From positions 1-64,000 of the forward strand of contig NZ_JBHSCH010000016.1 in the NCBI RefSeq assembly GCF_042651065.1: a DNA stretch of 64,000 nt, written 5' to 3'. Shown one piece after another: positions 57,164 through 64,000 of the stretch. The DNA is from Pseudoroseomonas aestuarii (GTDB taxonomy: Bacteria > Pseudomonadota > Alphaproteobacteria > Acetobacterales > Acetobacteraceae). Each line of letters opens with the position of its first letter. The stretch's first letter is position 1. Below the pieces are notes generated by a model. The model was not told where the DNA came from, did no database searches, and saw nothing but the letters and a program-made list of their open reading frames with translations. Made by a program: the position numbers and the translations under genes.

Positions 57164-58063
57164 TCAGCCGGCCTTCTGCTCGCAGGCGGTGAAATGCGCG
57201 GCGATCTCCTCGCCGGTCGTGATCCAGACATCGCCGCAGCCCTGCGCGTATTGCAGGAACTCGCGCAGCAGGCGCAGCCGCATCGGGCGGCCGCTGCATT
57301 GCGGGTGCAGCACGGTGGTCACCATGCCGCCCCAGTCACGGATCTCGTCCAGCTCGTCTTTCCACATGGAGAAGACGGCCTCGCGCGGCTGGATGGTGTG
57401 GCGGCTGTAGCGCTGCGAGAGGCCCAGCAGCCAGTCGTCGTAGCTGGCTGTGACGGGCAGCTCGACGAGACCCGGCGTGCCATCGGCCAGCAGGTGGCGG
57501 TAGGGCCGCACATCGTCGCGGAAGGAGGAGGTGTAGAGCAGGCCGCGCGCCTTCAGCAGGACGCGCAGCTCCTCGCAGAACTCGCCGGAGGGGGCGCGGT
57601 AGCCCTTGGGCACCACGCCGAGCCGGCGCTTCAGGGTCTCCAGGCCGCGATCCACCTCCTCCACCAGCATCGGGTCGCCCGGCTGCGGCATGAGGTGGTG
57701 GAAGCCGTGGTGGCCGATCTCGTGGCCATCCTTCAGGATGGCCTCGCACATGGCGGGATGCGCCTCGACCGACCAGCCGGTGATGAAGAAGGTGGCCTTC
57801 AGCCCGAGGCGGCGCAGCATCTCCAGCAGCTTCGGCGTGCCGACGCGCGCCTCGTAGCCGCCGAAGGACATGGTCACCAGCTCGCCGTAGCGGGCGGGGT
57901 CCTTGGCGGTCCAGGCGCTCTCGGCATCGACGTCGAAGGAGAGGAACATCGCCGCCGCCTGGGCCCCCGGCCAGGGGTATTCGGGGGCCAGCGGCGCGCG
58001 GTTGGCCGGCAGCAGCGGCAGGGCGTCGAGCCCTGCCTTCAGCCCGGCGTCACTCGCCGCCAT
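57164..58063 (-). CDS. Polysaccharide deacetylase-fold hydrolase (PuuE/PgdA-like)
   Basis: 299 residues, no signal peptide, so cytoplasmic. NodB-fold motifs: FLSFDVDAES (metal Asp and base), GHEIGHHGFHHL (metal His pair), GYRAPSGEF (Arg) and a late VLHPQCSGRP. Cytoplasmic members include the PuuE allantoinase and related cyclic-imide hydrolases, not cell-wall deacetylases. With N-carbamoylase in the same operon, a ring-opening hydrolase role is a reasonable inference. The ATG at 58063 overlaps the end of the preceding binding-protein gene by 14 bases. Confidence 0.83.
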   Translation of the reverse strand: MAASDAGLKAGLDALPLLPANRAPLAPEYPWPGAQAAAMFLSFDVDAESAWTAKDPARYGELVTMSFGGYEARVGTPKLLEMLRRLGLKATFFITGWSVEAHPAMCEAILKDGHEIGHHGFHHLMPQPGDPMLVEEVDRGLETLKRRLGVVPKGYRAPSGEFCEELRVLLKARGLLYTSSFRDDVRPYRHLLADGTPGLVELPVTASYDDWLLGLSQRYSRHTIQPREAVFSMWKDELDEIRDWGGMVTTVLHPQCSGRPMRLRLLREFLQYAQGCGDVWITTGEEIAAHFTACEQKAG

Positions 58064-58874
58064 TGATCTGCACCTCGGGGATCTTCGAGGGCGAAAGCTG
58101 CCACTTCTCGGCCAGCTTCGCGTAGGTGCCGTCCGCCATCAGGCCGCGCAGCCCCTCGGCCAGCGCCTGCTGGAGCTGGGTCTCCTCCTTGCCGGTGGCG
58201 ATGCCCATCAGCGTGTAGCGCACCGGCTCGCCCACCGGCGCGTAGGTGTTGGGCTCGAGGCCCATGATGTAGGGCAGCGTCTCGCCGCCCTGCATGGCGG
58301 CGTCGATGCGGCCCTGGCGGAGCTGGGTGCGCGCATCGGCCGAGCCCTCGGTCGGCACGTACTCGATGGCCGGCTTGCCCTTGCCCACGCAGTTGGCGTC
58401 GCTGAAGCCCTTGATGTCGTTGGGCAGCGCCGTGCGGCGGCTGGCGCCCACCCGCTTGCCGCAGAGCGCCTCGGCGTTCGGGAACTCGGCGGCGCGGCTG
58501 GCCTGGGTGAAGAACTGGCTGCCCGAGCGCAGATAGTCGATGAAGGTCGCCGTCTCCTGGCGGGACTTCAGGTCGGACATGCCGGAGAGGATGATGTCCA
58601 CCCGCCCGGTGCGCACCGAGGCCAGCATCTGGTCGAAGCTGGTCTCCTGCCACTGCATCTTCACGCCCAGCTTCTCGGCCAGGGCGTTGCCCAGCTCCAC
58701 GTCGAAGCCGGTGAGCTGGTTGGTCTGCGGGTCGCGCATCTCGAGCGGCGGGTAGTTCGGCACGATGGCGGCGATGATGGCGCCGCGCGACTTGATGCGC
58801 GCGGGCAGCTCGGCGGCTTGCGCCGCCACGGGAAGGGCCAGCACGGTCGCGGCCAGCAGAAGCTTCTTGAACAT
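58050..58874 (-). CDS. Amino-acid-type ABC transporter binding protein (family 3), copy 1
   Basis: 274 residues. Sec signal (cleaved near AQAAE). NYPPLEMRDPQTNQLTGFDVELG, SFDQMLASVRTGRVDIILSGMSD and a Cys pair (ALCGKR, ANCVG) mark SBP_bac_3. AAGGAA precedes the ATG at 58874. It lies 13 bases after the ATPase gene and is the likely main binding protein of this transporter. The second copy is two genes downstream. Confidence 0.92.
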   Translation of the reverse strand: MFKKLLLAATVLALPVAAQAAELPARIKSRGAIIAAIVPNYPPLEMRDPQTNQLTGFDVELGNALAEKLGVKMQWQETSFDQMLASVRTGRVDIILSGMSDLKSRQETATFIDYLRSGSQFFTQASRAAEFPNAEALCGKRVGASRRTALPNDIKGFSDANCVGKGKPAIEYVPTEGSADARTQLRQGRIDAAMQGGETLPYIMGLEPNTYAPVGEPVRYTLMGIATGKEETQLQQALAEGLRGLMADGTYAKLAEKWQLSPSKIPEVQINGGE

Positions 58875-58887
58875 GCGCTCTGTTCCT

Positions 58888-59655
58888 TCAGGCGATGACG
58901 GCGGAGAGGAAGGCCTTGAGGCGGGCTTCCCTCGGGTTGCCCAGCACCTCAGCGGCCGGGCCGGATTCGACGATGGCGCCACGGTCCATGAACACGACGC
59001 GGTCCGCAACCTCGCGGGCGAAGCCCAGCTCGTGCGTCACCACGATCATGGTCATGCCGGACGCAGCGAGTTCCTTCATCACCGCCAGCACCTCGCCCAC
59101 CAGCTCGGGGTCGAGGGCGCTGGTCGGCTCGTCGAACAGCATCAGCCTGGGCTTCATGGCCAGGGCGCGGGCGATGGCGACGCGCTGCTGCTGCCCGCCC
59201 GAGAGGTTGGCCGGGTAGGCGCCGGCCTTGTCGGCCAGGCCGACGCGGGCCAGCAGCGCCTCGGCCTCGCGCACCGCCTCGGCGCGGTTGCGCCCCTGCA
59301 CCTGCACCGGCCCCTCGATGATGTTCTCGAGCGCCGTCATGTGCGGGAAGAGGTTGAAGCGCTGGAACACCATGCCGGTGGCCAGCCGCTGCCGCGCGAT
59401 CTCCTTCTCCGGCAGGGCGTGCAGCCGCGTGCCCTCGATGCGCCAGCCGGTCAGCGCGCCATCGACCCAGATGGCGCCGCTGTCGATGGTGACGAGCTGG
59501 TTGACGCAGCGCAGCAGCGTGGTCTTGCCGGAGCCGGAAGCGCCGATGATGCACAGCACCTCGCCGGCCTGGACATCGAGCGAGACGCCGTCCAGCGCCT
59601 GGAAGTCGCCGAACTTCTTGCGGACATCGACGATGGAGACGAGGGGCGGGCTCAT
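58888..59655 (-). CDS. Amino-acid-type ABC transporter ATP-binding protein (GlnQ-like)
   Basis: 255 residues. Walker A GASGSGKTT, MVFQRFNLFPHMT (amino-acid importer Q-loop), signature LSGGQQQRVAIARAL, Walker B LMLFDEPTSALD, VTHELGFAREV. The ATG at 59655 overlaps the permease stop (ATGA). Family members import polar amino acids, opines or ureides. Confidence 0.94.
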   Translation of the reverse strand: MSPPLVSIVDVRKKFGDFQALDGVSLDVQAGEVLCIIGASGSGKTTLLRCVNQLVTIDSGAIWVDGALTGWRIEGTRLHALPEKEIARQRLATGMVFQRFNLFPHMTALENIIEGPVQVQGRNRAEAVREAEALLARVGLADKAGAYPANLSGGQQQRVAIARALAMKPRLMLFDEPTSALDPELVGEVLAVMKELAASGMTMIVVTHELGFAREVADRVVFMDRGAIVESGPAAEVLGNPREARLKAFLSAVIA

Positions 59656-60500
59656 CGGGTGCCTCCGGTGCCGCGGGCGAAGCGGCGCTCCAGCAGCATC
59701 TGCAAGGGCGTCAGGACCGAGACGATGATCAGGTACCACAACGCGGCCACGATCAGCAGCTCGATGACGCGGGAATTGGCGTAGTAGATGTTCTGCGCCG
59801 CGTGCAGGATCTCGGCGAACTGGATGACGCTGGCCAGCGAGGTCAGCTTCACCATGCCGATGAACTCGTTGCCGAGCGGCGGGATCACCACCTTCATCGC
59901 CTGCGGGAAGATGATGCGGCGCAGCGCCCTGAGCCGCGTCATGCCGATCGCCTTCGCCGCCTCGTACTGCCCGGCATCGACCGAGAGCATGCCGGCGCGG
60001 ATCACCTCGGAGGTGTAGGCGCCCTGGTTGATGCCGAGGCCGAGCAGCGCGGCGAGCGCCGGCGTCATCACGTCCACCGTGCGGACCGAGAACTCGCCGA
60101 AGCCGAGGCGCGGGAAGATCAGCGCCAGGTTGAACCAGAGCAGCAGCTGCAGGATGACCGGCGTGCCGCGGAACAGCCACGTGTAGCCCATGGCCACGCC
60201 CTGCAGCACCGGGTTGGGCGACATCCGCATCACCGCGGTGACGACGCCGAGCGCGATGCCGAGCGCCATGGCGCCGAAGGTCATCCACAGCGTGTTGTAC
60301 AGCCCGGCCATGATGGCGGGCGCCGTGAAGAAGCTGCCGACGAAGCGCCACTCGATGTCGCCCACCGCGAAGGCGCGGGCAAGCCCGGCCAGCAGCAGCA
60401 CGATGACCGCCACCGCCGCCCAGCGCCCCCAGTGGCGGTTGGGGACATGGGTGTAGTGGGCGATGTCGGGCAGCGTGGAGGGGGGCCGTCCCTGCGCCAT
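59652..60500 (-). CDS. Amino-acid-type ABC transporter permease
   Basis: 282 residues. HisM/GlnP-type permease with an N-terminal extension carrying one extra membrane segment (AAVAVIVLLLAGLARAFAV), then GLYNTLWMTFGAMALGI, WLFRGTPVILQLLLWFN and the EAA loop YEAAKAIGMTRLRALRRIIFPQA. Only one permease gene is present, so it likely works as a homodimer. The ATG at 60500 is 6 bases after the carbamoylase stop. Confidence 0.92.
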   Translation of the reverse strand: MAQGRPPSTLPDIAHYTHVPNRHWGRWAAVAVIVLLLAGLARAFAVGDIEWRFVGSFFTAPAIMAGLYNTLWMTFGAMALGIALGVVTAVMRMSPNPVLQGVAMGYTWLFRGTPVILQLLLWFNLALIFPRLGFGEFSVRTVDVMTPALAALLGLGINQGAYTSEVIRAGMLSVDAGQYEAAKAIGMTRLRALRRIIFPQAMKVVIPPLGNEFIGMVKLTSLASVIQFAEILHAAQNIYYANSRVIELLIVAALWYLIIVSVLTPLQMLLERRFARGTGGTR

Positions 60501-60505
60501 CGGCC

Positions 60506-61459
60506 TCAGCCCGCCTTGCGGGCGGGCGGCACGGCGCCGGTGCGGCTGGTGATCAGCCCGTACATCTCCGGCCGGCGGTGCTGGGCGAAGTTGAACATCT
60601 TCTCCTTGCCTTGGGCGCAGAGGTCGAGGTCGCAATCGGCGACCACCACCTCGTCGCCCAGCGTCTTCGCCTCGGCGACGATGCGGCCATTGGGGTCGAC
60701 GATGCAGGAGCCGCCGATCAGGCCGGAGCCATCCTCATCCCCCGCCTTGGCCACGGCCACCGCCCAGGCGGCGTTCATGTAGGCGTTGGACTGGGCGGCG
60801 AGCTGCGAATGGAAGGTGCGCAGCCCGGCATCCTCGGTGTTGCCGCCATTCGGGTCATAGGCGGCGGAGTTGTAGCCGACCAGCAGCATCTCCAGCCCCT
60901 GAAGGCCATAGACGCGCCAGGCCTCCGGCCAGCGGCGGTCGTTGCAGACCAGCATCCCCAGCACCGGCGCGCCCCAGGAATCGGGGCCGTGGAAGGCGGG
61001 GAAGCCCAGGTCGCCATACTCGAAATAGCGCTTCTCCAGCTGCTGGAAGCGCGAGCCCTCGCGCGGCTCCACCGAGCCGGGAAGGTGCACCTTGCGGTAC
61101 TTCTCCAGGATGGCGCCATCCGGCCCGACGGTGACGGCGCTGTTGAAGCGCTTGCCATCGGCCGTGCGCTCCGCGTAGCCGACATAGAAGCCGATGCCGA
61201 GTTCGCGGGCGCGGTCGAACAGCGGCTGGGTGTCCGGGCCCGGCAGCGCGCTCTCGAAATACGCCTCCAGCTCCGCCTCGCTCAGCAGCCAGCGCGGGAA
61301 GAAGGTGGTGAAGGCCAGCTCGGGGAAGACCACCAGCTGGGCGCCCTGGGCGGCGGACTGCTCCAGCAGGGCGATCATCCGGGCCAGGATCTGGGCGCGG
61401 CTGTCGGCGCGCTGGTTGGGGCCCATCTGGGCGGCGGCGACGCGCAGGATACGGGGCAT
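60506..61459 (-). CDS. N-carbamoyl-D-amino-acid hydrolase (nitrilase superfamily)
   Basis: 317 residues, close to the 304 of Agrobacterium D-carbamoylase. It cleaves an N-carbamoyl group to CO2, ammonia and the amino acid. The triad is Glu47 (VFPELAFTTFFPRW), Lys123 (EKYRKVHLPG) and Cys172 (VCNDRRWPEAWRV), at almost the same numbers as in the Agrobacterium enzyme, and QQLEKRYFEYGDLGFPAF is specific to this subfamily. ATG 61459 is preceded by GAGG at 6 bases; ATG 61471 is less likely. First gene of the minus-strand operon, divergent from a LysR gene. Confidence 0.88.
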   Translation of the reverse strand: MPRILRVAAAQMGPNQRADSRAQILARMIALLEQSAAQGAQLVVFPELAFTTFFPRWLLSEAELEAYFESALPGPDTQPLFDRARELGIGFYVGYAERTADGKRFNSAVTVGPDGAILEKYRKVHLPGSVEPREGSRFQQLEKRYFEYGDLGFPAFHGPDSWGAPVLGMLVCNDRRWPEAWRVYGLQGLEMLLVGYNSAAYDPNGGNTEDAGLRTFHSQLAAQSNAYMNAAWAVAVAKAGDEDGSGLIGGSCIVDPNGRIVAEAKTLGDEVVVADCDLDLCAQGKEKMFNFAQHRRPEMYGLITSRTGAVPPARKAG

Positions 61460-61536
61460 CGGGAACCTCATCCGGGGGGCCGCGAAGCGGCGATGAGCGG
61501 CATCGTCGCACGCTTTTAAGGCAGCGCAATTACCCG

Positions 61537-61550
61537 GATTATGATGAATC
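61537..61550. promoter_or_regulatory. Inverted repeat in the LysR/carbamoylase intergenic region
   Basis: GATT-N6-AATC, with the surrounding AT-rich stretch 61530-61582, in the 130-base divergent gap. A possible LysR box; the site also lies where promoters of both genes are expected (TATACACT near 61573). Weak on its own. Confidence 0.3.
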
Positions 61551-61589
61551 GCGCCAATCTATTTATCCTGGTTATACACTGCCCAAACC

Positions 61590-62489
61590 ATGACCTTGCG
61601 CCAGCTCGAGATCCTCCGCGCCGTCATCCGGCACCAGACCACCATGGCGGCGGCCCGGCTGCTCGGCATGTCGCAGCCCGCCGTCAGCAACGCGGTGAAG
61701 CAGCTGGAGGCGCAGCTCGGCTTCCCGCTGTTCGAGCGCGTCAACAACCGCCTCTTCCCCACCGAGGCGGCGCGGGTGATCCATGCCGAATCCGAGCCGC
61801 TCTTCGCCCAGCACGCGGCGCTGGAGGCACGGCTGCGCGCGCTGCGGCAGGACAAGCGGGGCCGGCTGCGGCTGCTCTCCACCCCGCCGCTGGGGCACGG
61901 GGTGGTGCCGCGGGCGATGCGGCGGATGCTGGCGCGGCAGCCCGGGCTGCGCATCACCTTCGACGTGCGGCGGCTGGACGAGGTGGTGGAAGGGGTGGAA
62001 GGCGGCGATGCGGAGCTGGGCTTCGGCCTCAGCCTGGAGGAGCGGCCGGGACTCTCCACGCGCCTGCTGGCCGAGGCGCGCATGGTCTGCGTCTGCCCGC
62101 CGGACCACCCGCTGGCGCGCGAAAGCCTGGTGACCCCGGGCCTGCTGCGCGCCTGGCCGCTGATCGCGCTGGAAGGCGGCACGCGCATGGGCCGCGCGGT
62201 GCGGGCCGCCTTCCAGGGCGCGCGGGAGCCCTTCTCCGCCGCCGTCGAGGTGCGCTACGCGGACACCGCCTGCGCCATGGCGGAAGCCGGCGTGGGCGTG
62301 GCGGTGGTCGATCCCTTTTCCGCCCGCAGCCGCCACCGCCCCCTGGCCGTGCTGCCCTTCGAGCCGGCGGTCCCGGCCCGGGCCCTCGCCTTCTGGGCGG
62401 TGGGCCTGCCGCTTTCCCAGACGGCGCAGGGGCTGTTGCAGGAGCTTCACGCCATGCTGGGAAATACCGGTGACGGCGCCGCCGGTTAA
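61590..62489 (+). CDS. LysR family transcriptional regulator
   Basis: 299 residues. Winged-helix DNA-binding domain at 1-62 (LRQLEILRAVIRHQTTMAAARLLGMSQPAVSNAVKQLE, cited in parts: AAARLLGMSQPAVSNAVKQLE-type block), then a periplasmic-binding-like effector domain. Divergent from the carbamoylase operon, so it likely controls that operon, as is typical for the family; the inducer would be the transported compound or its breakdown product. Confidence 0.92.
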   Translation: MTLRQLEILRAVIRHQTTMAAARLLGMSQPAVSNAVKQLEAQLGFPLFERVNNRLFPTEAARVIHAESEPLFAQHAALEARLRALRQDKRGRLRLLSTPPLGHGVVPRAMRRMLARQPGLRITFDVRRLDEVVEGVEGGDAELGFGLSLEERPGLSTRLLAEARMVCVCPPDHPLARESLVTPGLLRAWPLIALEGGTRMGRAVRAAFQGAREPFSAAVEVRYADTACAMAEAGVGVAVVDPFSARSRHRPLAVLPFEPAVPARALAFWAVGLPLSQTAQGLLQELHAMLGNTGDGAAG

Positions 62490-62571
62490 TAGTTCGTTCA
62501 GCGAATTGCTCAACACTCATCCACCGGGCGCCCTGCTCTCCCTTCGCCGGCGCCGGCAACAGGATGATGCC

Positions 62572-64000
62572 GTGCAGTACAGCTCCGCCCTGCCTCTGCT
62601 GCAGCGCCTGCGCATCCGGACCCGGCGCCGCCACTCCCTGGAACTCCCGCCGCGGAGCGCCGACGAGACGAGCCCGCTGCTGAGCCTGATGCTGGCCCTG
62701 GCCGCCCTGGCGGCGCTGGCGGTGGCCCTGGTGCCGCCAGCCAGCTACCTGTTGGCCTTGCAGGCGCACGAGGCCGGCCGGCTGGAGACGCGGGCCGGCT
62801 ATCTGGCCAACGAGCTGGCCCGCCGCTCCTGGCTGATCGAGCAGGAGGATCATCGCGGCGCGCTTGGCATCCTGCGCCAGAATGCCAGCCCATCCATGGC
62901 CGCGGAGCATGTGCGCCTGCTGCAGGCGAATGGCAGCCTGCTGGCGGAGGTCACGCCGCTGGAGCCGCTGGCGCGCCCTCTCCTGACCCGGCGTGCCGCC
63001 GTGCCGAGGGATTCCGGGCCGCAGGCCGAGGTGGAGGTGACGCGCTCGCTGCGCCCGGCCCTGCAAAAGGCGGCGCTGCTGCTGCTGCTCTGCCTGCTGC
63101 TCGGCGGCATGATCTTCGTCCTGCTGCGCCTGCTGCCGATGTGGATGCTGCGGCAGGCCCTCGGCCACGCCTCCTACCTCGCCACGCATGACACCCTCAC
63201 CGGCCTTTCCAACCGCCTGGCCTTCCAGGACCGGCTGAGCCACGCGCTGCTGGCGGCGCACCGGGAAGGCAGGGTGGTGGCGCTGCTGGTCATCGACCTC
63301 GACGACTTCAAGGAGGTCAACGATACCCATGGCCATGCCGCCGGCGACAGGCTGCTGCGGGAGGTGGCGCAGCGTATGGGCCAGGGGATGCGCGCCAGCG
63401 ACACCCTGGCCCGGATCGGCGGCGACGAATTCGCCATCATCCAGACCGCCGGCCATCAGCCGCAGGCGGCCGAGGGGCTGGCGCGCCGCCTGCTCACTCT
63501 GATGAACGAGCCCATCATGCTGGAAGGCCGGGCCCGTCCGGTGCGGCTCAGCATCGGCATCGCCCTCAGCCGGGCCGGCGGCGCGACCGAGCCGGCGCAG
63601 CTGGTGCACGACGCCGACATGGCCATGTACCAGGCGAAGCAGTCACGCGCGGGCGGCTATCACTTCCACTCGCCCGCGCTGAGCCGCAAGCTGCGGGAGC
63701 GCCGCCTGCTGGAACAGGATCTGCGGCAGGCGCATGCGCAGCAGCAGTTCCGCCTCGACTACCAGCCCCTCGTCTACCTTGGCAGCGGGCAGGTCTCGGG
63801 CGGCGAGGCCCTGCTGCGCTGGCACCGCCCCGGCCACGGCAACATGCCGCCAGACCTGTTCATCCCCCTCCTGGAGGAAACCGGGCTGATCGTGCCGGTC
63901 GGGGCCTGGGTGCTGGAGACCGCCTGCCGCGAGGCCGCCCGCTGGCCGGCGCGGATGAGCGTGGCGGTGAACGTCTCCACCATCCAGTTCCGCAAGCCAG
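62572..64000 (+). CDS. Membrane-anchored GGDEF-EAL protein, 3' end missing
   Basis: 476 residues visible from a GTG at 62572 (AGGA upstream; the frame is open further back, with a TTG at 62506 as alternative), running off the window. Membrane segment about 35-62, a periplasmic sensor-like stretch of about 100 residues, second segment about 166-188, then GGDEF with GGDEF at 283-287 and an intact RxxD inhibitory site (RASD at 274-277), and the start of an EAL domain with EALLRW at 412-417. Cyclic-di-GMP enzyme sensing a periplasmic or membrane cue. It is 82 bases after the LysR gene and probably unrelated to that operon. Confidence 0.88.
   Translation, partial: MQYSSALPLLQRLRIRTRRRHSLELPPRSADETSPLLSLMLALAALAALAVALVPPASYLLALQAHEAGRLETRAGYLANELARRSWLIEQEDHRGALGILRQNASPSMAAEHVRLLQANGSLLAEVTPLEPLARPLLTRRAAVPRDSGPQAEVEVTRSLRPALQKAALLLLLCLLLGGMIFVLLRLLPMWMLRQALGHASYLATHDTLTGLSNRLAFQDRLSHALLAAHREGRVVALLVIDLDDFKEVNDTHGHAAGDRLLREVAQRMGQGMRASDTLARIGGDEFAIIQTAGHQPQAAEGLARRLLTLMNEPIMLEGRARPVRLSIGIALSRAGGATEPAQLVHDADMAMYQAKQSRAGGYHFHSPALSRKLRERRLLEQDLRQAHAQQQFRLDYQPLVYLGSGQVSGGEALLRWHRPGHGNMPPDLFIPLLEETGLIVPVGAWVLETACREAARWPARMSVAVNVSTIQFRKP

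Overview
The window is very GC-rich (about 70% by eye), densely packed, and reads as one contig of an alphaproteobacterial chromosome. The gene set (EcfG-type sigma factor, GlgE fused to a dead amylase domain, ThuEFGK-like transporter, RpfF/RpfC system, many periplasmic binding proteins) points to Rhodospirillales, most likely Acetobacteraceae of the Roseomonas type. That placement is inference from gene content only. No rRNA, tRNA, CRISPR array, phage or transposase was recognised.

Layout. 1-2.1 kb: end of an unknown gene, class I fructose-bisphosphate aldolase and thiE. 2.1-4.7 kb: cupin, orphan binding protein and glutathione transferase on the minus strand. 4.9-12 kb: a minus-strand operon of IclR regulator, SDR and a complete Dpp/Opp-type transporter, divergent from an SDR-MFS pair. 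14.2-20.1 kb: a DSF-type quorum-sensing locus (REC-PAS-GGDEF-EAL protein, RpfC-like hybrid kinase, convergent RpfF). 20.3-23.6 kb: an EcfG-like sigma factor followed by small stress proteins (PRC-barrel, KGG, DUF2383 and unknown microproteins). 23.7-25.9 kb: ergothioneine genes egtB-egtD. 26.1-43.4 kb: a seven-gene trehalose/alpha-glucan operon (glgE, treS-maltokinase, glgB, glgX, treZ, malQ, treY). 43.5-48.5 kb: iron-binding protein under a palindrome, a small membrane protein, an odd SDR and a large ELWxxDGT/NPDV repeat protein. 48.9-54.7 kb: a microprotein, a ThuEFGK-like sugar transporter and a Bug-type binding protein. 54.8-61.5 kb: a minus-strand operon of N-carbamoylase, amino-acid-type ABC transporter, deacetylase-fold hydrolase and amidohydrolase, divergent from a LysR regulator. 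The window ends inside a membrane GGDEF-EAL protein.

How it fits together. Five sites matching [GGAAC or GCAAC]-N16/17-CGTT, the EcfG general-stress promoter form, lie 20-100 bases upstream of the cupin, PRC-barrel, DUF2383, egtB and glgE genes, with a near match at the KGG gene. The nearby sigma gene is an EcfG homologue. This suggests one stress regulon covering ergothioneine, trehalose/glucan storage and small envelope or hydrophilin-like proteins. The glgE-treY operon encodes both directions of a trehalose-glucan cycle (TreS/maltokinase/GlgE/GlgB in, GlgX/MalQ/TreY/TreZ out), and the ThuEFGK-like importer could feed it. The DSF locus keeps the Xanthomonas rpf gene order, but a c-di-GMP synthase/hydrolase protein sits where the HD-GYP protein RpfG is expected.
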